Below, piece by piece: positions 42,538 through 51,095 of a stretch of 64,000 bases of DNA. Within the stretch, counting starts at the first letter, position 1; each line of letters opens with the position of its first letter. The notes below the pieces were generated by a model that saw only the letters and a list, made by a program, of their open reading frames with translations, had not been told where the DNA came from and did no database searches. This DNA is from Hymenobacter algoricola (GTDB lineage Bacteria; Bacteroidota; Bacteroidia; Cytophagales; Hymenobacteraceae): NCBI RefSeq assembly GCF_039539525.1, contig NZ_BAABDH010000033.1, forward strand, positions 1 to 64,000, given 5' to 3'. Position numbers and translations under genes: made by a program.

Positions 42538-44331
42538 TTACATCCGCTCGGGCACCTCGATGCCGAGCAGGCTCATGCTGGCCTTGATGGTGCGGGCCGT
42601 CTGGGCCGACAGCGCCACGCGGAACGACTGCTTGGTCGTGTCGGGCTCCCCGATTACCTGGACTTCGGCGTAGAAGCGGTTGTAGGCCTTGGCCAGGTCG
42701 TAGGCGTACTGGGCCACCACGGCCGGCGAGAACGTGCGGGCGGCCTCGGCCACCACGCTGCCGTAGCGGGCCAGCTCCTCCACCATCTCCCGCTCGGTTT
42801 TCTCCAGCGCGGGCAGGGTGGTGAAGTCCAGGGCTTCGTTGATGCCCAGCTGCTGGGCCTTGCGGCGGAGCTGAGCAATGCGGGCGTGGGAATACTGAAT
42901 GAACGGCCCCGTGTGCCCTTCGAGCTGCACCGACTCCTCGGGGTTGAACAGCATGCGCTTCCTGGGGTCCACCTTCAGCAGGTAGTACTTCAGCGCGCCC
43001 AGACCCAGGGTGTGGAACAGCTGGGCCTGCTCGTCCTCGCTCAGCCCTTCGATCTTGCCCTTCTCCAGCGTGGCGGCCTTGGCGGCTTCCACCACCTCGC
43101 GCACCAGCTCGTCGGCATCCACCACGGTGCCTTCGCGGCTTTTCATCTTGCCCGAGGGCAGGTCCACCATGCCGTAGCTGAGGTGGTAGATGGCGTCGGC
43201 GTAGGGCTTGCCCAGCTTCTTGAGCACGGCCTTGAGCACCTGCATGTGGTAGTTCTGCTCGTCGGCAATGACGTACACGCTCAAATCGTAGCCGAAATCC
43301 TGGTACTTCAGCTCGGCCGTGCCCAGGTCCTGGGTGATGTAGACCGAGGTGCCGTCGGCGCGGAGCAGCAGCTTCTCGTCGAGGCCTTCCTCCTGCAGGT
43401 CCACCCACACCGAGCCGTTTTCCTTTTTGAAGAACACACCCTTCCGCAGGCCTTCCTCCACCCGCTCCTTGCCCAGCAGGTAGGTGCCCGACTCGTAGTA
43501 GTACTGGTCGAAGTCGACGCCGATGGTCGTATAAGTCTCGTCGAAGCCTTCGTACACCCAGCCGTTCATCTGCTTCCAGAGCGTGATGACCTCTTCGTCG
43601 CCCTGCTCCCACTGCTGCAGCATGGTCTGGGCTTCCAGCATCAGCGGAGCCTGCTTCTTGGCCACGTCGGTGGCCACGCCCTCGGCTTCGAGCTGCTTGA
43701 TCTGCTCCCGGTAGTGCTTCTCAAACAGCACGTAGTACTTGCCCGCCAGATGGTCGCCTTTGATGCCGGCGCTCTGCGGGGTTTCGCCCTGCCCGTAGTA
43801 CTGGTAGGCCAGCATCGACTTGCAGATGTGGATGCCCCGGTCGTTGACCAGGTTGGCCTTGGTGACGGTGGCGCCGGTGGCCTTCAGGATCTGGGCCACG
43901 GAGTAGCCCAGGAAGTTGTTGCGCAGGTGGCCCAGGTGCAGGGGCTTGTTGGTGTTGGGCGACGAATACTCCACCACCACGTCCTGGGGTCCGCCGGTGG
44001 GCACGGGCGTGCCGTCGGGGCGCTGCAAGAGCTGGGCAAACAGGCGCAGCCACTCGGCGTCGGCAATTTCCAGGTTCAGGAAGCCCTTCACCACGTTGAA
44101 GCCGCTCACGCGGGCGTCGTGGGCCGTCAGCCACTCGCCCAGGGCCTGCCCGATCTGCTCGGGGCCCTTGCCCAGGGCTTTGGTCAGCGGGAAGGTGACG
44201 AGCGTAAACGAGCCGGCAAACTCCTTGCGGGTGGGCTGAATGGTAAGCTGGGCGGCCGGGACTTCAGCGCCAAAAACCTGCTGAATGGCGGCGCTGAGGG
44301 CCGCTTTGATGTCTTGTTCGAGTTCTTGCAC
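42538..44331 (-). CDS. argS: Arginine--tRNA ligase
   Basis: Protein of 597 aa when started at GTG (44331; QELEQDIKAAL follows), the normal N-terminus and length for ArgRS. The frame stays open upstream, but that part has no family character. Motifs: the N-terminal additional domain, then YSSPNTNKPLHLGHLRN with the HIGH-type HLGH (about residues 120-136), the degenerate KMSKS segment MKSREGTVVDAD (about 380-391), and the C-terminal anticodon-binding helices ending LLGIEVPERM. Confidence 0.95.
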   Translation of the reverse strand: MQELEQDIKAALSAAIQQVFGAEVPAAQLTIQPTRKEFAGSFTLVTFPLTKALGKGPEQIGQALGEWLTAHDARVSGFNVVKGFLNLEIADAEWLRLFAQLLQRPDGTPVPTGGPQDVVVEYSSPNTNKPLHLGHLRNNFLGYSVAQILKATGATVTKANLVNDRGIHICKSMLAYQYYGQGETPQSAGIKGDHLAGKYYVLFEKHYREQIKQLEAEGVATDVAKKQAPLMLEAQTMLQQWEQGDEEVITLWKQMNGWVYEGFDETYTTIGVDFDQYYYESGTYLLGKERVEEGLRKGVFFKKENGSVWVDLQEEGLDEKLLLRADGTSVYITQDLGTAELKYQDFGYDLSVYVIADEQNYHMQVLKAVLKKLGKPYADAIYHLSYGMVDLPSGKMKSREGTVVDADELVREVVEAAKAATLEKGKIEGLSEDEQAQLFHTLGLGALKYYLLKVDPRKRMLFNPEESVQLEGHTGPFIQYSHARIAQLRRKAQQLGINEALDFTTLPALEKTEREMVEELARYGSVVAEAARTFSPAVVAQYAYDLAKAYNRFYAEVQVIGEPDTTKQSFRVALSAQTARTIKASMSLLGIEVPERM

Positions 44332-44816
44332 GGGGTGCGGGATATAGAGCGAAGCGCCGCCGAATCCGGACTGCCCGGCGGAAAAGGGATGCGCAAAAGT
44401 AGCGGAAGCCGCGGCGGGGTCCAACAGGAACTGACTGAGGCTGCCGTGGAGAGCGAAATCAGCACATCGGGCGGAGCGAAGTTCGGCAGATCGGGCGCTG
44501 ACAGTGGAGTAGAAAGGGCCTGGCCGGAATGCGGACAGCCTGAATTCCACCATCACATATTCGCTGCTTTATGCCAGGTATTTTAAGCCTGGTAATGCCA
44601 TCTATTGGCTCAAAGCGAATCATTTCGGGCCAAAATCAATAGCGTCTCTATACGTAAACATATAGATACCCAAAAAACACAAGTCACAAATAGCAAAGGC
44701 ATTTCCATGACCGCTACCGCCCCTGTATCTTACCTTTACCGCGTAAAATTATACCACCGGCTGGGAAATCCCATTAGGCTCGGCCCGTACGCGCTATTCC
44801 TTAATCTACTCTCCTG
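44332..44816. other. Divergent intergenic region (485 bp)
   Basis: Separates argS (minus) from the lipoprotein gene (plus). The right half is A/T-rich for this genome. TACCTTTA at 44731-44738 resembles a -7 element (one mismatch) but has no clear partner. A 70-codon open frame at 44605-44817 has no protein-like character. No RNA gene or repeat was recognised. Confidence 0.4.
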
Positions 44817-45593
44817 ATGCGCAAGCACTCACTCCCGCTGCTGCTGGCCCTGACCGGCGGCACACTCCTCTGGACCGGCTGCCACCGCCGCCACGACCCT
44901 GAGCCGGGCCCCGCCCCCTGCGCCACCGCCCAGGCCAACCCGCTGCGCCTCCGCTTCCTGGAAAGCTTCGGCACGCCCACGCCCGATACGGCCTATACCA
45001 AGCAGGATATCACCTTTGAGGGCCCGGGCGCGCCCTACACCCGCTACGAGTGGCAAATCGGCAATGACCCGCGCTCCTTCACTCAGCCGAAGTTCAGCCT
45101 CTACTTTCCCGCCTCCTTTACCGGCAGCTTTCCCGTGCGCCTGATTGCCCACCGGCCACCCAACCTGAAATGCTTTCCCAAGGACGACGGCGTGGATACG
45201 CTCACCCAGGTGCTGACGCTGGTATCCATCCACGACCGCCGCGCCCCGGTCTACGGCAAGTTTCAGGGCAGCAACGCCGACGCGCCCCGGGATACGTTTA
45301 CCATTCGGGTGTTTAGCGGCCCCAACTACGATAACCCCAACAACCCGGCCGCGTCGCCATACGACTACCTGCGCAATCTGAGCCGGGGCTGCCAGTCGCC
45401 TTACTTCAACATCGGCCTGGTCTGGCGCGGCATCCGCTTCAGTTATGGTGGAAGTGACTTCAACTGCAACACCGAGGCGGGCGCGGGCTACCTGAGCACC
45501 CGCGACTCCATCCGGGTCGACTATTCGCAGTTTGAGTCTGCTGCCAGCCTGAAGCGCATCAACCGGGTGTTTCGCGGTAAGCGCCAGCGGTAG
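44817..45593 (+). CDS. Hypothetical lipoprotein
   Basis: Protein of 258 aa with a lipoprotein signal (LLWTGCHRR, lipid-Cys at residue 22). The mature part has a segment that looks like an Ig/PKD-type beta sandwich (residues about 45-130; DITFEGPGAPYTRYEWQIGND), then a second domain with two Cys (CQSP, FNCN) and a calycin-like pattern YGKFQG...DTFTIRVF. No function can be assigned. Convergent with the arginase gene across a 21-bp hairpin. Confidence 0.7.
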   Translation: MRKHSLPLLLALTGGTLLWTGCHRRHDPEPGPAPCATAQANPLRLRFLESFGTPTPDTAYTKQDITFEGPGAPYTRYEWQIGNDPRSFTQPKFSLYFPASFTGSFPVRLIAHRPPNLKCFPKDDGVDTLTQVLTLVSIHDRRAPVYGKFQGSNADAPRDTFTIRVFSGPNYDNPNNPAASPYDYLRNLSRGCQSPYFNIGLVWRGIRFSYGGSDFNCNTEAGAGYLSTRDSIRVDYSQFESAASLKRINRVFRGKRQR

Positions 45594-45655
45594 CCGCGTC
45601 GTCTCGCGTCTCAGTGTTGCGCACTAAGCCCAAGCCAGTCTAGCAGGGTTTTTCC

Positions 45656-45709
45656 TCCATTGCCAAAGCAGCTCCGACCTCAATAGGCCGGAGCTGCTTT
45701 GGCAATGGA
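45656..45709. terminator. 21-bp perfect hairpin between convergent genes
   Basis: Arms 45656-45676 and 45689-45709 pair perfectly over 21 bp (TGCCAAAGCAGCTCCG and inverse) around a 12-nt loop. It has no T-run on either side. The location between two convergent stops suggests a terminator or RNA-stabilising hairpin for both. Confidence 0.6.
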
Positions 45710-45822
45710 AGTTGATAGCATGGAGGGGCGTTGGTTGTAGTGTTGCTACAACGGCAATGCAATGAAGCGAAATGCTAAACTCGGCCTGCCATTCGACCAA
45801 ACTAACTACCCAAACCATTCGG

Positions 45823-46812
45823 CTACGACGTGCCGCCCCGACCCGCCGTCACGTCCTGCACGCGCAGGTGGTCCTGGATGGCGTCGGTGGCGGCTTCCAG
45901 GATGTCGAAGGCGTTTTTGGCCATTGTGTTTTCGCTGTCGAGGGTGGGGTTGATTTCTACCATCTCGAAGCAGACCACCCGGTCGTTGTCGAGCAGGGCC
46001 TGGCAGAGCTGCACGGCCTCCTGCACGTTCAGGCCGTCGACGACCGGCGTGCCGGTGCCTTTGCTGAAGCGCGAGTCCAGCGAGTCCACGTCGAAGCTCA
46101 GGTAAACCAGGTCGCAGAAGCGCAGCTGCTCGTAGATTTCGCGGGCCACCTGCCGCGGGCCTTTCTCCTTGAACTCGGGCAGCTTGAAGTTGCGAATGCC
46201 GAGCCGCTCAATGACGGCGTCTTCCTCGGGCTCGGTGTCGCGGACCACCACGTACACCAGGTGCTCGGGCTTGAGCTTGGGGCCGGCTTCGCCCAGGTTT
46301 TGCAGGCGGCGCCAGAAAAACTCTGTTTCGGGCTCCACCACGTTGCGCCGGCAGTCGAGGTTGTCCTCGTTCAGGGCCATGGCCATGGGCATGCCGTGCA
46401 CGTTGCCGCTGGGCGTGGTGTAGGGCGAGTGAATGTCGGCGTGGGCATCGACCCAGACGACGCCCAGCGTCTTGTGCGGGTAGGCGGCCTTGATGCCGGC
46501 AATGGTGGCGGCGGCGCTGCTATGGTCGCCGGCCAGCACCAGCGGAAACTCCCCGAAGCGCAGCGTCTGCTCCACGGCGCTGGCAATACCCTTCTGCACC
46601 GTGTAGATGGAGTCGATGTGCTTGGCGAAGGGAAAATGATTTTTGTCGAACAAGACGTGGTTCAGATCCGGCACGGCCACGGCGTTGAAGCGGCGGAAAT
46701 AGTCGGAGCCTTTGTTCAGACAGGCAATCCGGAGGGCATCGACCCCCAGACTGGCCCCACGAGTCCCGGCTCCCAGCTCGGAGCGGACTTCAATGAGCTT
46801 AATGCGGCGCAT
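45823..46812 (-). CDS. Arginase / ureohydrolase-family protein
   Basis: Protein of 329 aa with the binuclear Mn site of ureohydrolases: AGDHSSA (about residues 111-117), VDAHADIHSP (about 139-148) and SFDVDSLDS (about 240-248). GAGTRGASLGVDALR near the N-terminus also fits arginase/formimidoylglutamase. Arginase would turn arginine into ornithine and urea. It is head-to-head with arginine decarboxylase (271 bp between starts), so two competing arginine-using enzymes share one regulatory region. Agmatinase is an alternative, but the sequence pattern favours arginase. Confidence 0.87.
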   Translation of the reverse strand: MRRIKLIEVRSELGAGTRGASLGVDALRIACLNKGSDYFRRFNAVAVPDLNHVLFDKNHFPFAKHIDSIYTVQKGIASAVEQTLRFGEFPLVLAGDHSSAAATIAGIKAAYPHKTLGVVWVDAHADIHSPYTTPSGNVHGMPMAMALNEDNLDCRRNVVEPETEFFWRRLQNLGEAGPKLKPEHLVYVVVRDTEPEEDAVIERLGIRNFKLPEFKEKGPRQVAREIYEQLRFCDLVYLSFDVDSLDSRFSKGTGTPVVDGLNVQEAVQLCQALLDNDRVVCFEMVEINPTLDSENTMAKNAFDILEAATDAIQDHLRVQDVTAGRGGTS

Positions 46813-46951
46813 ACAGTTACATGGGCAAAAAAGGGTTAAAAGGGTTTGATGCTTGCCGATTGAGCGGGTGGGAATTCCCCTCAGGCTTGACGCGCACGGA
46901 CCTTCCGCCGCGACCAACGAACAAAGCACAACCAAAACCCCGCGGGCGGGG

Positions 46952-46959
46952 TATCTTTG
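46952..46959 (+). promoter_or_regulatory. -7 element for arginine decarboxylase
   Basis: TATCTTTG matches TAnnTTTG exactly. It lies 125 nt upstream of the ATG at 47084 in the arginase/decarboxylase gap. No clear -33 TTG at the usual distance. Confidence 0.45.
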
Positions 46960-47083
46960 CGGGCTCTAAGTTCGGAAAAAGCTTTTGCGTTAAGAAATTA
47001 AGAAGCTGAGCTGTTTACCCCCTGTCGCCTCTTGGCTGACCGCCCTTTTTCACTCTTCGTAGTTCGCTACCCCACTTCTCCGC

Positions 47084-48487
47084 ATGGATACCTACCACGA
47101 CCTGATTTCCCAGACCTTCGATTTTCCCACCGACGAGTTCCGCGTGGAGCAGAACGAGCTGCGCTTCAACGACATCGACCTGATGGCGCTGGTCGAAAAG
47201 CACGGCACCCCGCTGCGCCTGGCTTACCTGCCCAAAATCAGCTCCCAGATTCAACGGGCCAAGGAATTGTTTCGCCTGGGCATCGAGAAGACCGGCTACA
47301 CGGGCCGCTATTCCTACGCCTACTGCACCAAGGCCTCCCACTTCAGCTTCGTGGTGGAAGAGGCGCTGAAAAACGATGTGCACATCGAAACCTCGTCCTG
47401 GTTCGACACCCACATTATCCGGGCCATGCACGCCAAGGGCAGGCTCACCAAGGACACCTACATCATCTGCAACGGCTTCAAAACCGAGGACTACAAGCGC
47501 GAAATTACCGCCCTCATCAACGACGGCTTCGTGAACTGCATGCCCATCCTGGACTCGCCCAACGAGGTGGAATACTACCACGACAACGTGCGCGAGAAGT
47601 GCAACGTGGGCATGCGCCTGGCTTCCGACGAGGAGCCGCGCTTCCAGTTCTACACCTCCCGCCTGGGCATCCGCTACGCCGACGCGCTGCCGCTCTACGA
47701 GCAGAAGATCAAGGAAGATCCGCGCTTCGAGCTCACGATGCTGCACTACTTCATCAACACCGGCATTAAGGACACGTCGTACTACTGGTCGGAGCTGAGC
47801 CGCTTCGTGCACAAGTACTGCGAGCTGCGCCGCGTGTGCCCCACGCTCACCACCATCGACATCGGCGGCGGCCTGCCCATCCAGACCTCGATTCAGAAGG
47901 AGTACGACTATAAGTACATGGTGGAGGAAATCCTGCGCACCATCCAGCGCATCTGCGGGGAGGAAGGCGTGCCGGAGCCCCACATCTTCACCGAGTTCGG
48001 CATCTTCACCGTGGGCGAGTCGGGTGCCACCATCTACAGCATCCTCGACGAGAAGCTGCAGAACGACAAGGAGCTCTGGTACATGATTGACGGCTCCTTC
48101 ATCACCAACCTGCCCGACACCTGGGCCCTGAACCAGCGCTTTATCATGCTGGCACTCAACGGCTGGGAGAAGAAGTACAAGAAAATCCAGCTCGGCGGCC
48201 TCACCTGCGACTCCCAGGACTACTACAACGCCGAAAAACATATCTACCAGGTGTTTTTGCCCGAGCGCAAGCCCGCCACGGACGCGCAGCCGCTCTACGT
48301 GGGCTTCTTCCACACCGGCGCCTACCAGGAAAGCCTGTCGGGCTACGGCGGAGTGAAGCACTGCCTGATTCCGGCCCCGAAAATGGTAATTCTGGACCGC
48401 GCCGAAGATGGCACCCTCACCGACTACGTGTTTGCCGAAGAGCAGAACGGCGAGTCGATGCTGCGGATTCTGGGGTATCAGCAGTAA
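47084..48487 (+). CDS. speA: Arginine decarboxylase (PLP, alanine-racemase fold)
   Basis: Protein of 467 aa, the short Bacteroidota form of the fold-III biosynthetic decarboxylase that makes agmatine for polyamine synthesis. The PLP Lys lies in YSYAYCTKASHFSF (about residues 72-85). The glycine loop DIGGGLP (about 264-270) binds the PLP phosphate, and CDSQDYY (about 378-384) supplies the active-site Cys-Asp. Divergent from arginase; a terminator follows at 48518-48549. Confidence 0.92.
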   Translation: MDTYHDLISQTFDFPTDEFRVEQNELRFNDIDLMALVEKHGTPLRLAYLPKISSQIQRAKELFRLGIEKTGYTGRYSYAYCTKASHFSFVVEEALKNDVHIETSSWFDTHIIRAMHAKGRLTKDTYIICNGFKTEDYKREITALINDGFVNCMPILDSPNEVEYYHDNVREKCNVGMRLASDEEPRFQFYTSRLGIRYADALPLYEQKIKEDPRFELTMLHYFINTGIKDTSYYWSELSRFVHKYCELRRVCPTLTTIDIGGGLPIQTSIQKEYDYKYMVEEILRTIQRICGEEGVPEPHIFTEFGIFTVGESGATIYSILDEKLQNDKELWYMIDGSFITNLPDTWALNQRFIMLALNGWEKKYKKIQLGGLTCDSQDYYNAEKHIYQVFLPERKPATDAQPLYVGFFHTGAYQESLSGYGGVKHCLIPAPKMVILDRAEDGTLTDYVFAEEQNGESMLRILGYQQ

Positions 48488-48517
48488 GCGCCGCCGAAGG
48501 CCGCCCGGCCTGAAGTC

Positions 48518-48549
48518 GAACCCGGTCAGCGGGCGGGCCGGGTTCTTTT
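48518..48549 (+). terminator. Terminator of arginine decarboxylase
   Basis: GAACCCGG (48518-48525) pairs with CCGGGTTC (48538-48545), followed by TTTT, 31 nt after the speA stop. Confidence 0.75.
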
Positions 48550-48611
48550 GGTATCATTCCGGGATATGCTGGCGTTTTCTGAATCCGGCGGATATTCTTG
48601 CCCGGCCGCAG

Positions 48612-48642
48612 TTGGCCGATCAGTCGTAAATCACTATTTTTG
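48612..48642 (+). promoter_or_regulatory. Promoter of the small lipoprotein gene
   Basis: TTG (48612-48614), 20-nt spacer, TATTTTTG (48635-48642): an exact Bacteroidota promoter. Transcription would start near 48650, 33 nt before the ATG at 48683. Confidence 0.75.
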
Positions 48643-48682
48643 AGTCTGGTACTCTGACTTTACACTCGTTTTCTGCTTCATA

Positions 48683-48838
48683 ATGAAAAAGCTTCTTCTG
48701 CTGGCCTGCGTGGCCGTTCTGGGCCTCGGCTCCTGCAACAAGGTTAAGTGCCCGGCCTACACCAGCATCAAAGCCGCCAACCGCGTCTCGTCGCCCATCA
48801 CGGCCTCGACGGAAACCGCGCCGGCCGACCGCCAATAG
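48683..48838 (+). CDS. Small lipoprotein (51 aa)
   Basis: Starts MKKLLLLACVAVLGLGSC, a textbook lipoprotein signal with lipid-Cys18, followed by 33 residues beginning NKVKCPAY with one further Cys and ending ETAPADRQ. Its own strong promoter (48612-48642) and terminator (48872-48908) show that it is a separate monocistronic gene. Function unknown; very short lipoproteins with a CPAY motif appear to be common in this group (from memory). Confidence 0.75.
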   Translation: MKKLLLLACVAVLGLGSCNKVKCPAYTSIKAANRVSSPITASTETAPADRQ

Positions 48839-48871
48839 CTTCGGCCGCAGCGTAAGCTTGCCATACACTCT

Positions 48872-48908
48872 AAAAAAGCCCGCTTGCCAGCAATGGAGGC
48901 GGGCTTTT
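48872..48908. terminator. Terminator after the small lipoprotein gene
   Basis: AAAAAAGCCCGC, a loop of about 16 nt with an inner partial stem, then GCGGGCTTTT. It can also serve the convergent HAD gene side. Confidence 0.8.
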
Positions 48909-48931
48909 GCGTGAATGCACCCGAAAATTCA

Positions 48932-49116
48932 GAACGTCATTCCGAACACTCTGCGGCCCAAGCAGAGACTGAGGCATCTCGCGTGGTGTCGTTGCAATGC
49001 TGACCCTGCCGTCAGCACCGAGATGCTTCGCCTGCGCGGATGCCGGATCAGGCACGACGTTCTTTTCCCAGCAACGTCAGCACGCGAGATTCCTCGGCAA
49101 GCTCGGAATGACGTTC
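48932..49116. repeat. Intergenic inverted repeat, GTCATTCCGAGC head
   Basis: The left arm begins GAACGTCATTCCGA, is interrupted by about 25 unrelated bases and resumes GAGGCATCTCGCGTG. The right arm (ending 49116) is the inverse of GAACGTCATTCCGAGC...GAATCTCGCGTG. The middle holds a further diverged arm near 49020-49055 (GAGATGCTTCGCCTGCGCGGATG). It occupies the gap before the HAD gene stop at 49129. Confidence 0.75.
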
Positions 49117-49128
49117 TTCTTTTGGCGG

Positions 49129-49665
49129 CTAACCCGCCAGAATAAGAGCCACCGCCGCCCGCAAATCCGCGGCCCGGGGCTCGTAGTCGAACGTTTCGGT
49201 GCTCCCGATAAGCAGGCCCCGCACGCCGGCCCGGGCGCCGGCTTCCAGGTCGCGGGCCCGGTCGCCGAGCATCCAGCACCGGGCGGGGTCGAGGCGGAAG
49301 CGGGCCAGGCCTTTTTCCAGCATCAGCGAATCGGGCTTGCGCAGCAATGACTCACTTACGCTGGGGTGGCCGGGGGCGAAGTAAAACGCGTCGACAAGGC
49401 CGCCGCAGGCATCCTGCAGCTTCTGGTGGCAGGCGTGCACGTCGGCGGCGCTGTAGAGTCCTTTGGCGATGCCGGCCTGGTTGGTTACCACAATCAGCCG
49501 GTAGCCGGCCGCCTTCAGCCGGGCCAGGCTTTCGGGCACGCCGCCGATAACCACAAAGTCGGCGGGCCGCCACACATAGTCGCCGATTTCGTGATTCAGC
49601 ACGCCGTCCCGGTCCAGGAACACGGCTTTGCCGTCGGCAACAACGGTGGGAGTTGAGTTGTTCAT
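49129..49665 (-). CDS. HAD-IIIA family phosphatase (GmhB-like, zinc loop missing)
   Basis: Protein of 178 aa with HAD motifs I FLDRDGVLN (about residues 16-24), II VVTNQAGIAKG (about 57-67), III RKPDSLMLEKG and IV MLGDRARDLEAG. The layout matches D-glycero-D-manno-heptose-1,7-bisphosphate 7-phosphatase or histidinol phosphatase. The region that normally holds the zinc cysteines (CxHxPxxxCxCRKP) reads APGHPSVSESLLRKP, with no Cys. Start at 49665. A role in heptose supply is possible, since GT9 and other glycan genes lie 10 kb away, but this is not shown. Confidence 0.82.
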   Translation of the reverse strand: MNNSTPTVVADGKAVFLDRDGVLNHEIGDYVWRPADFVVIGGVPESLARLKAAGYRLIVVTNQAGIAKGLYSAADVHACHQKLQDACGGLVDAFYFAPGHPSVSESLLRKPDSLMLEKGLARFRLDPARCWMLGDRARDLEAGARAGVRGLLIGSTETFDYEPRAADLRAAVALILAG

Positions 49666-49716
49666 CAGGGCAAAGCTACGGATTCCGGCCGGCCGCGGCG
49701 GCGACCAAATGGGCGC

Positions 49717-49724
49717 TACCTTTG
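49717..49724 (+). promoter_or_regulatory. -7 element for the protoporphyrinogen oxidase gene
   Basis: TACCTTTG, exact TAnnTTTG, 21 nt before the ATG at 49746. No clear -33 TTG. Confidence 0.5.
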
Positions 49725-49745
49725 CAGCCAATCAAGATTCAGGGG

Positions 49746-51074
49746 ATGAGAGTAGCAATTCTGGGCGGCGGCATTTCGGGCCTCACGCTGGCATTTTACC
49801 TGCAAAAAGCCGGCGTGGCCTACGATCTGTTCGAGGCCGGCCCGGCCGGCGGCAACATCCGCAGCCAACTCGTTGATGGCTACCTGCTCGAAACCGGTCC
49901 CAACTCCCTGCAGCTCAGCGACGAGCTGGAGCAGCTGCTGGCCGACCTGGGCCTGAGCGCCGAAATTGAGGACACGGCCGCCGTGAGCAAAAACCGCTAC
50001 GTGCTGCGCGGCGGCCAATACCGGAAGCTGCCCGGCTCCCCACCGGCGCTGCTGGCCAGTCCGTTTTTCAGCCTGAAAGCCCGGTTCAACGTTTTGCGCG
50101 AGCTGAGCCGCCCGGCTGCCGCCCCCGACCCGACGGAAACCCTGGCCCACTTTTTCCGCCGCCGCTTCGGTCCCGAAATCGTCGACTATGCGCTCAACCC
50201 GTTCATCTCCGGCATCTACGCCGGCGACCCGGAAAAGCTGCTGCTGCACAAGACGTTTCCCCGGCTGGCCGCGCTGGAGCAAACCTACGGCTCGGTGCTG
50301 CGCGGGCTGATTAAAAGCGGCGGCGCCGGCACCCGCCGGCGCATCATTTCCCTGCGCCAGGGCCTGCAAACCATTACCGATACGCTGGCCGCCCACCTTA
50401 CCCACTACCACGGCCACCAACCCGTGACGGCCCTTTTGCAGCCGGCCGCGGGGCAGTACCGGGTGCAGACGGCCGCCGGCATCCGGCCCGAAACCTACGA
50501 TACGGTGGTGCTGGCGCTGCCCGCCTACGCGGCGGCCCCGCTGCTGCGGCCGCTTTTCCCCGCTGCCGCCGAGGCCCTGGCGGCCGTGTACTACCCGCCC
50601 ATGACGGCCATCTTCACGGCCTACCACCGCCCCGACGTAACGCACCCGCTGGACGGCTTCGGGGCCCTGCACCCCAAAGTGGAGCAGCCCTACGCCGCCG
50701 GCAGCATCTGGACCAGCTCTATTTACCCGGACCGCGTGCCGGCCGGGCAGGTGCTGTTTACCACCTTTGTGGGTGGCACTCAGTACGAAGCGCAGGCCCG
50801 GCAACCCGCAGCGGAGCAGAAAAGCGCCGTGCACGCCGAGCTGAGCCGCTTATATGGCATCCGGGCCGTGCAACCTGTCTGGCAATACCGTTACTCTTGG
50901 GACAAAGCCATTCCCCAGTTCGACCAGCCTATCGTGGCCGCCCACGCGGCCGCTGATATGTTGGAGCAACAGGGAATTTTTGCCGCCGCCAACTGGCGCG
51001 CGGGCGTGGGGGTGCCCGATTGTATTCGGCACGCCCGGCTGCTGGCCGAAAAAATTTCCGGGCACGCAGGCTGA
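49746..51074 (+). CDS. hemG: Oxygen-type protoporphyrinogen oxidase
   Basis: FAD enzyme of 442 aa that makes protoporphyrin IX in haem synthesis (HemY/PPOX type, called hemG or hemY). The dinucleotide motif LGGGISGLTLAFYL (residues about 5-18) is followed by the FAD-binding segment AGGNIRSQ-like (PAGGNIRS), LETGPNSLQ, and FISGIYAGDPEKL (about 153-165), which are typical of this family. The C-terminus with GVGVPDCI closes the FAD site. Start at 49746 gives the expected short N-terminus. Confidence 0.9.
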   Translation: MRVAILGGGISGLTLAFYLQKAGVAYDLFEAGPAGGNIRSQLVDGYLLETGPNSLQLSDELEQLLADLGLSAEIEDTAAVSKNRYVLRGGQYRKLPGSPPALLASPFFSLKARFNVLRELSRPAAAPDPTETLAHFFRRRFGPEIVDYALNPFISGIYAGDPEKLLLHKTFPRLAALEQTYGSVLRGLIKSGGAGTRRRIISLRQGLQTITDTLAAHLTHYHGHQPVTALLQPAAGQYRVQTAAGIRPETYDTVVLALPAYAAAPLLRPLFPAAAEALAAVYYPPMTAIFTAYHRPDVTHPLDGFGALHPKVEQPYAAGSIWTSSIYPDRVPAGQVLFTTFVGGTQYEAQARQPAAEQKSAVHAELSRLYGIRAVQPVWQYRYSWDKAIPQFDQPIVAAHAAADMLEQQGIFAAANWRAGVGVPDCIRHARLLAEKISGHAG

Positions 51075-51079
51075 TTCTA

Positions 51080-51087
51080 TATCTTTG
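51080..51087 (+). promoter_or_regulatory. -7 element directly before the GT2 gene
   Basis: TATCTTTG (exact TAnnTTTG) ends 8 nt before the ATG at 51096, so the predicted transcript would have almost no leader. Confidence 0.5.
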
Positions 51088-51095
51088 GGGTACTT

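Noticed and set aside
44332..44556. Upstream extension of ArgRS to 672 aa
   Set aside because: The extra 75 residues have no family character; ArgRS proteins normally begin near the QELEQDIKAAL segment.
44605..44817. 70-codon open frame between argS and the lipoprotein gene
   Set aside because: No domain pattern, no promoter in place, codon choice unlike the neighbours; overlaps the next start.
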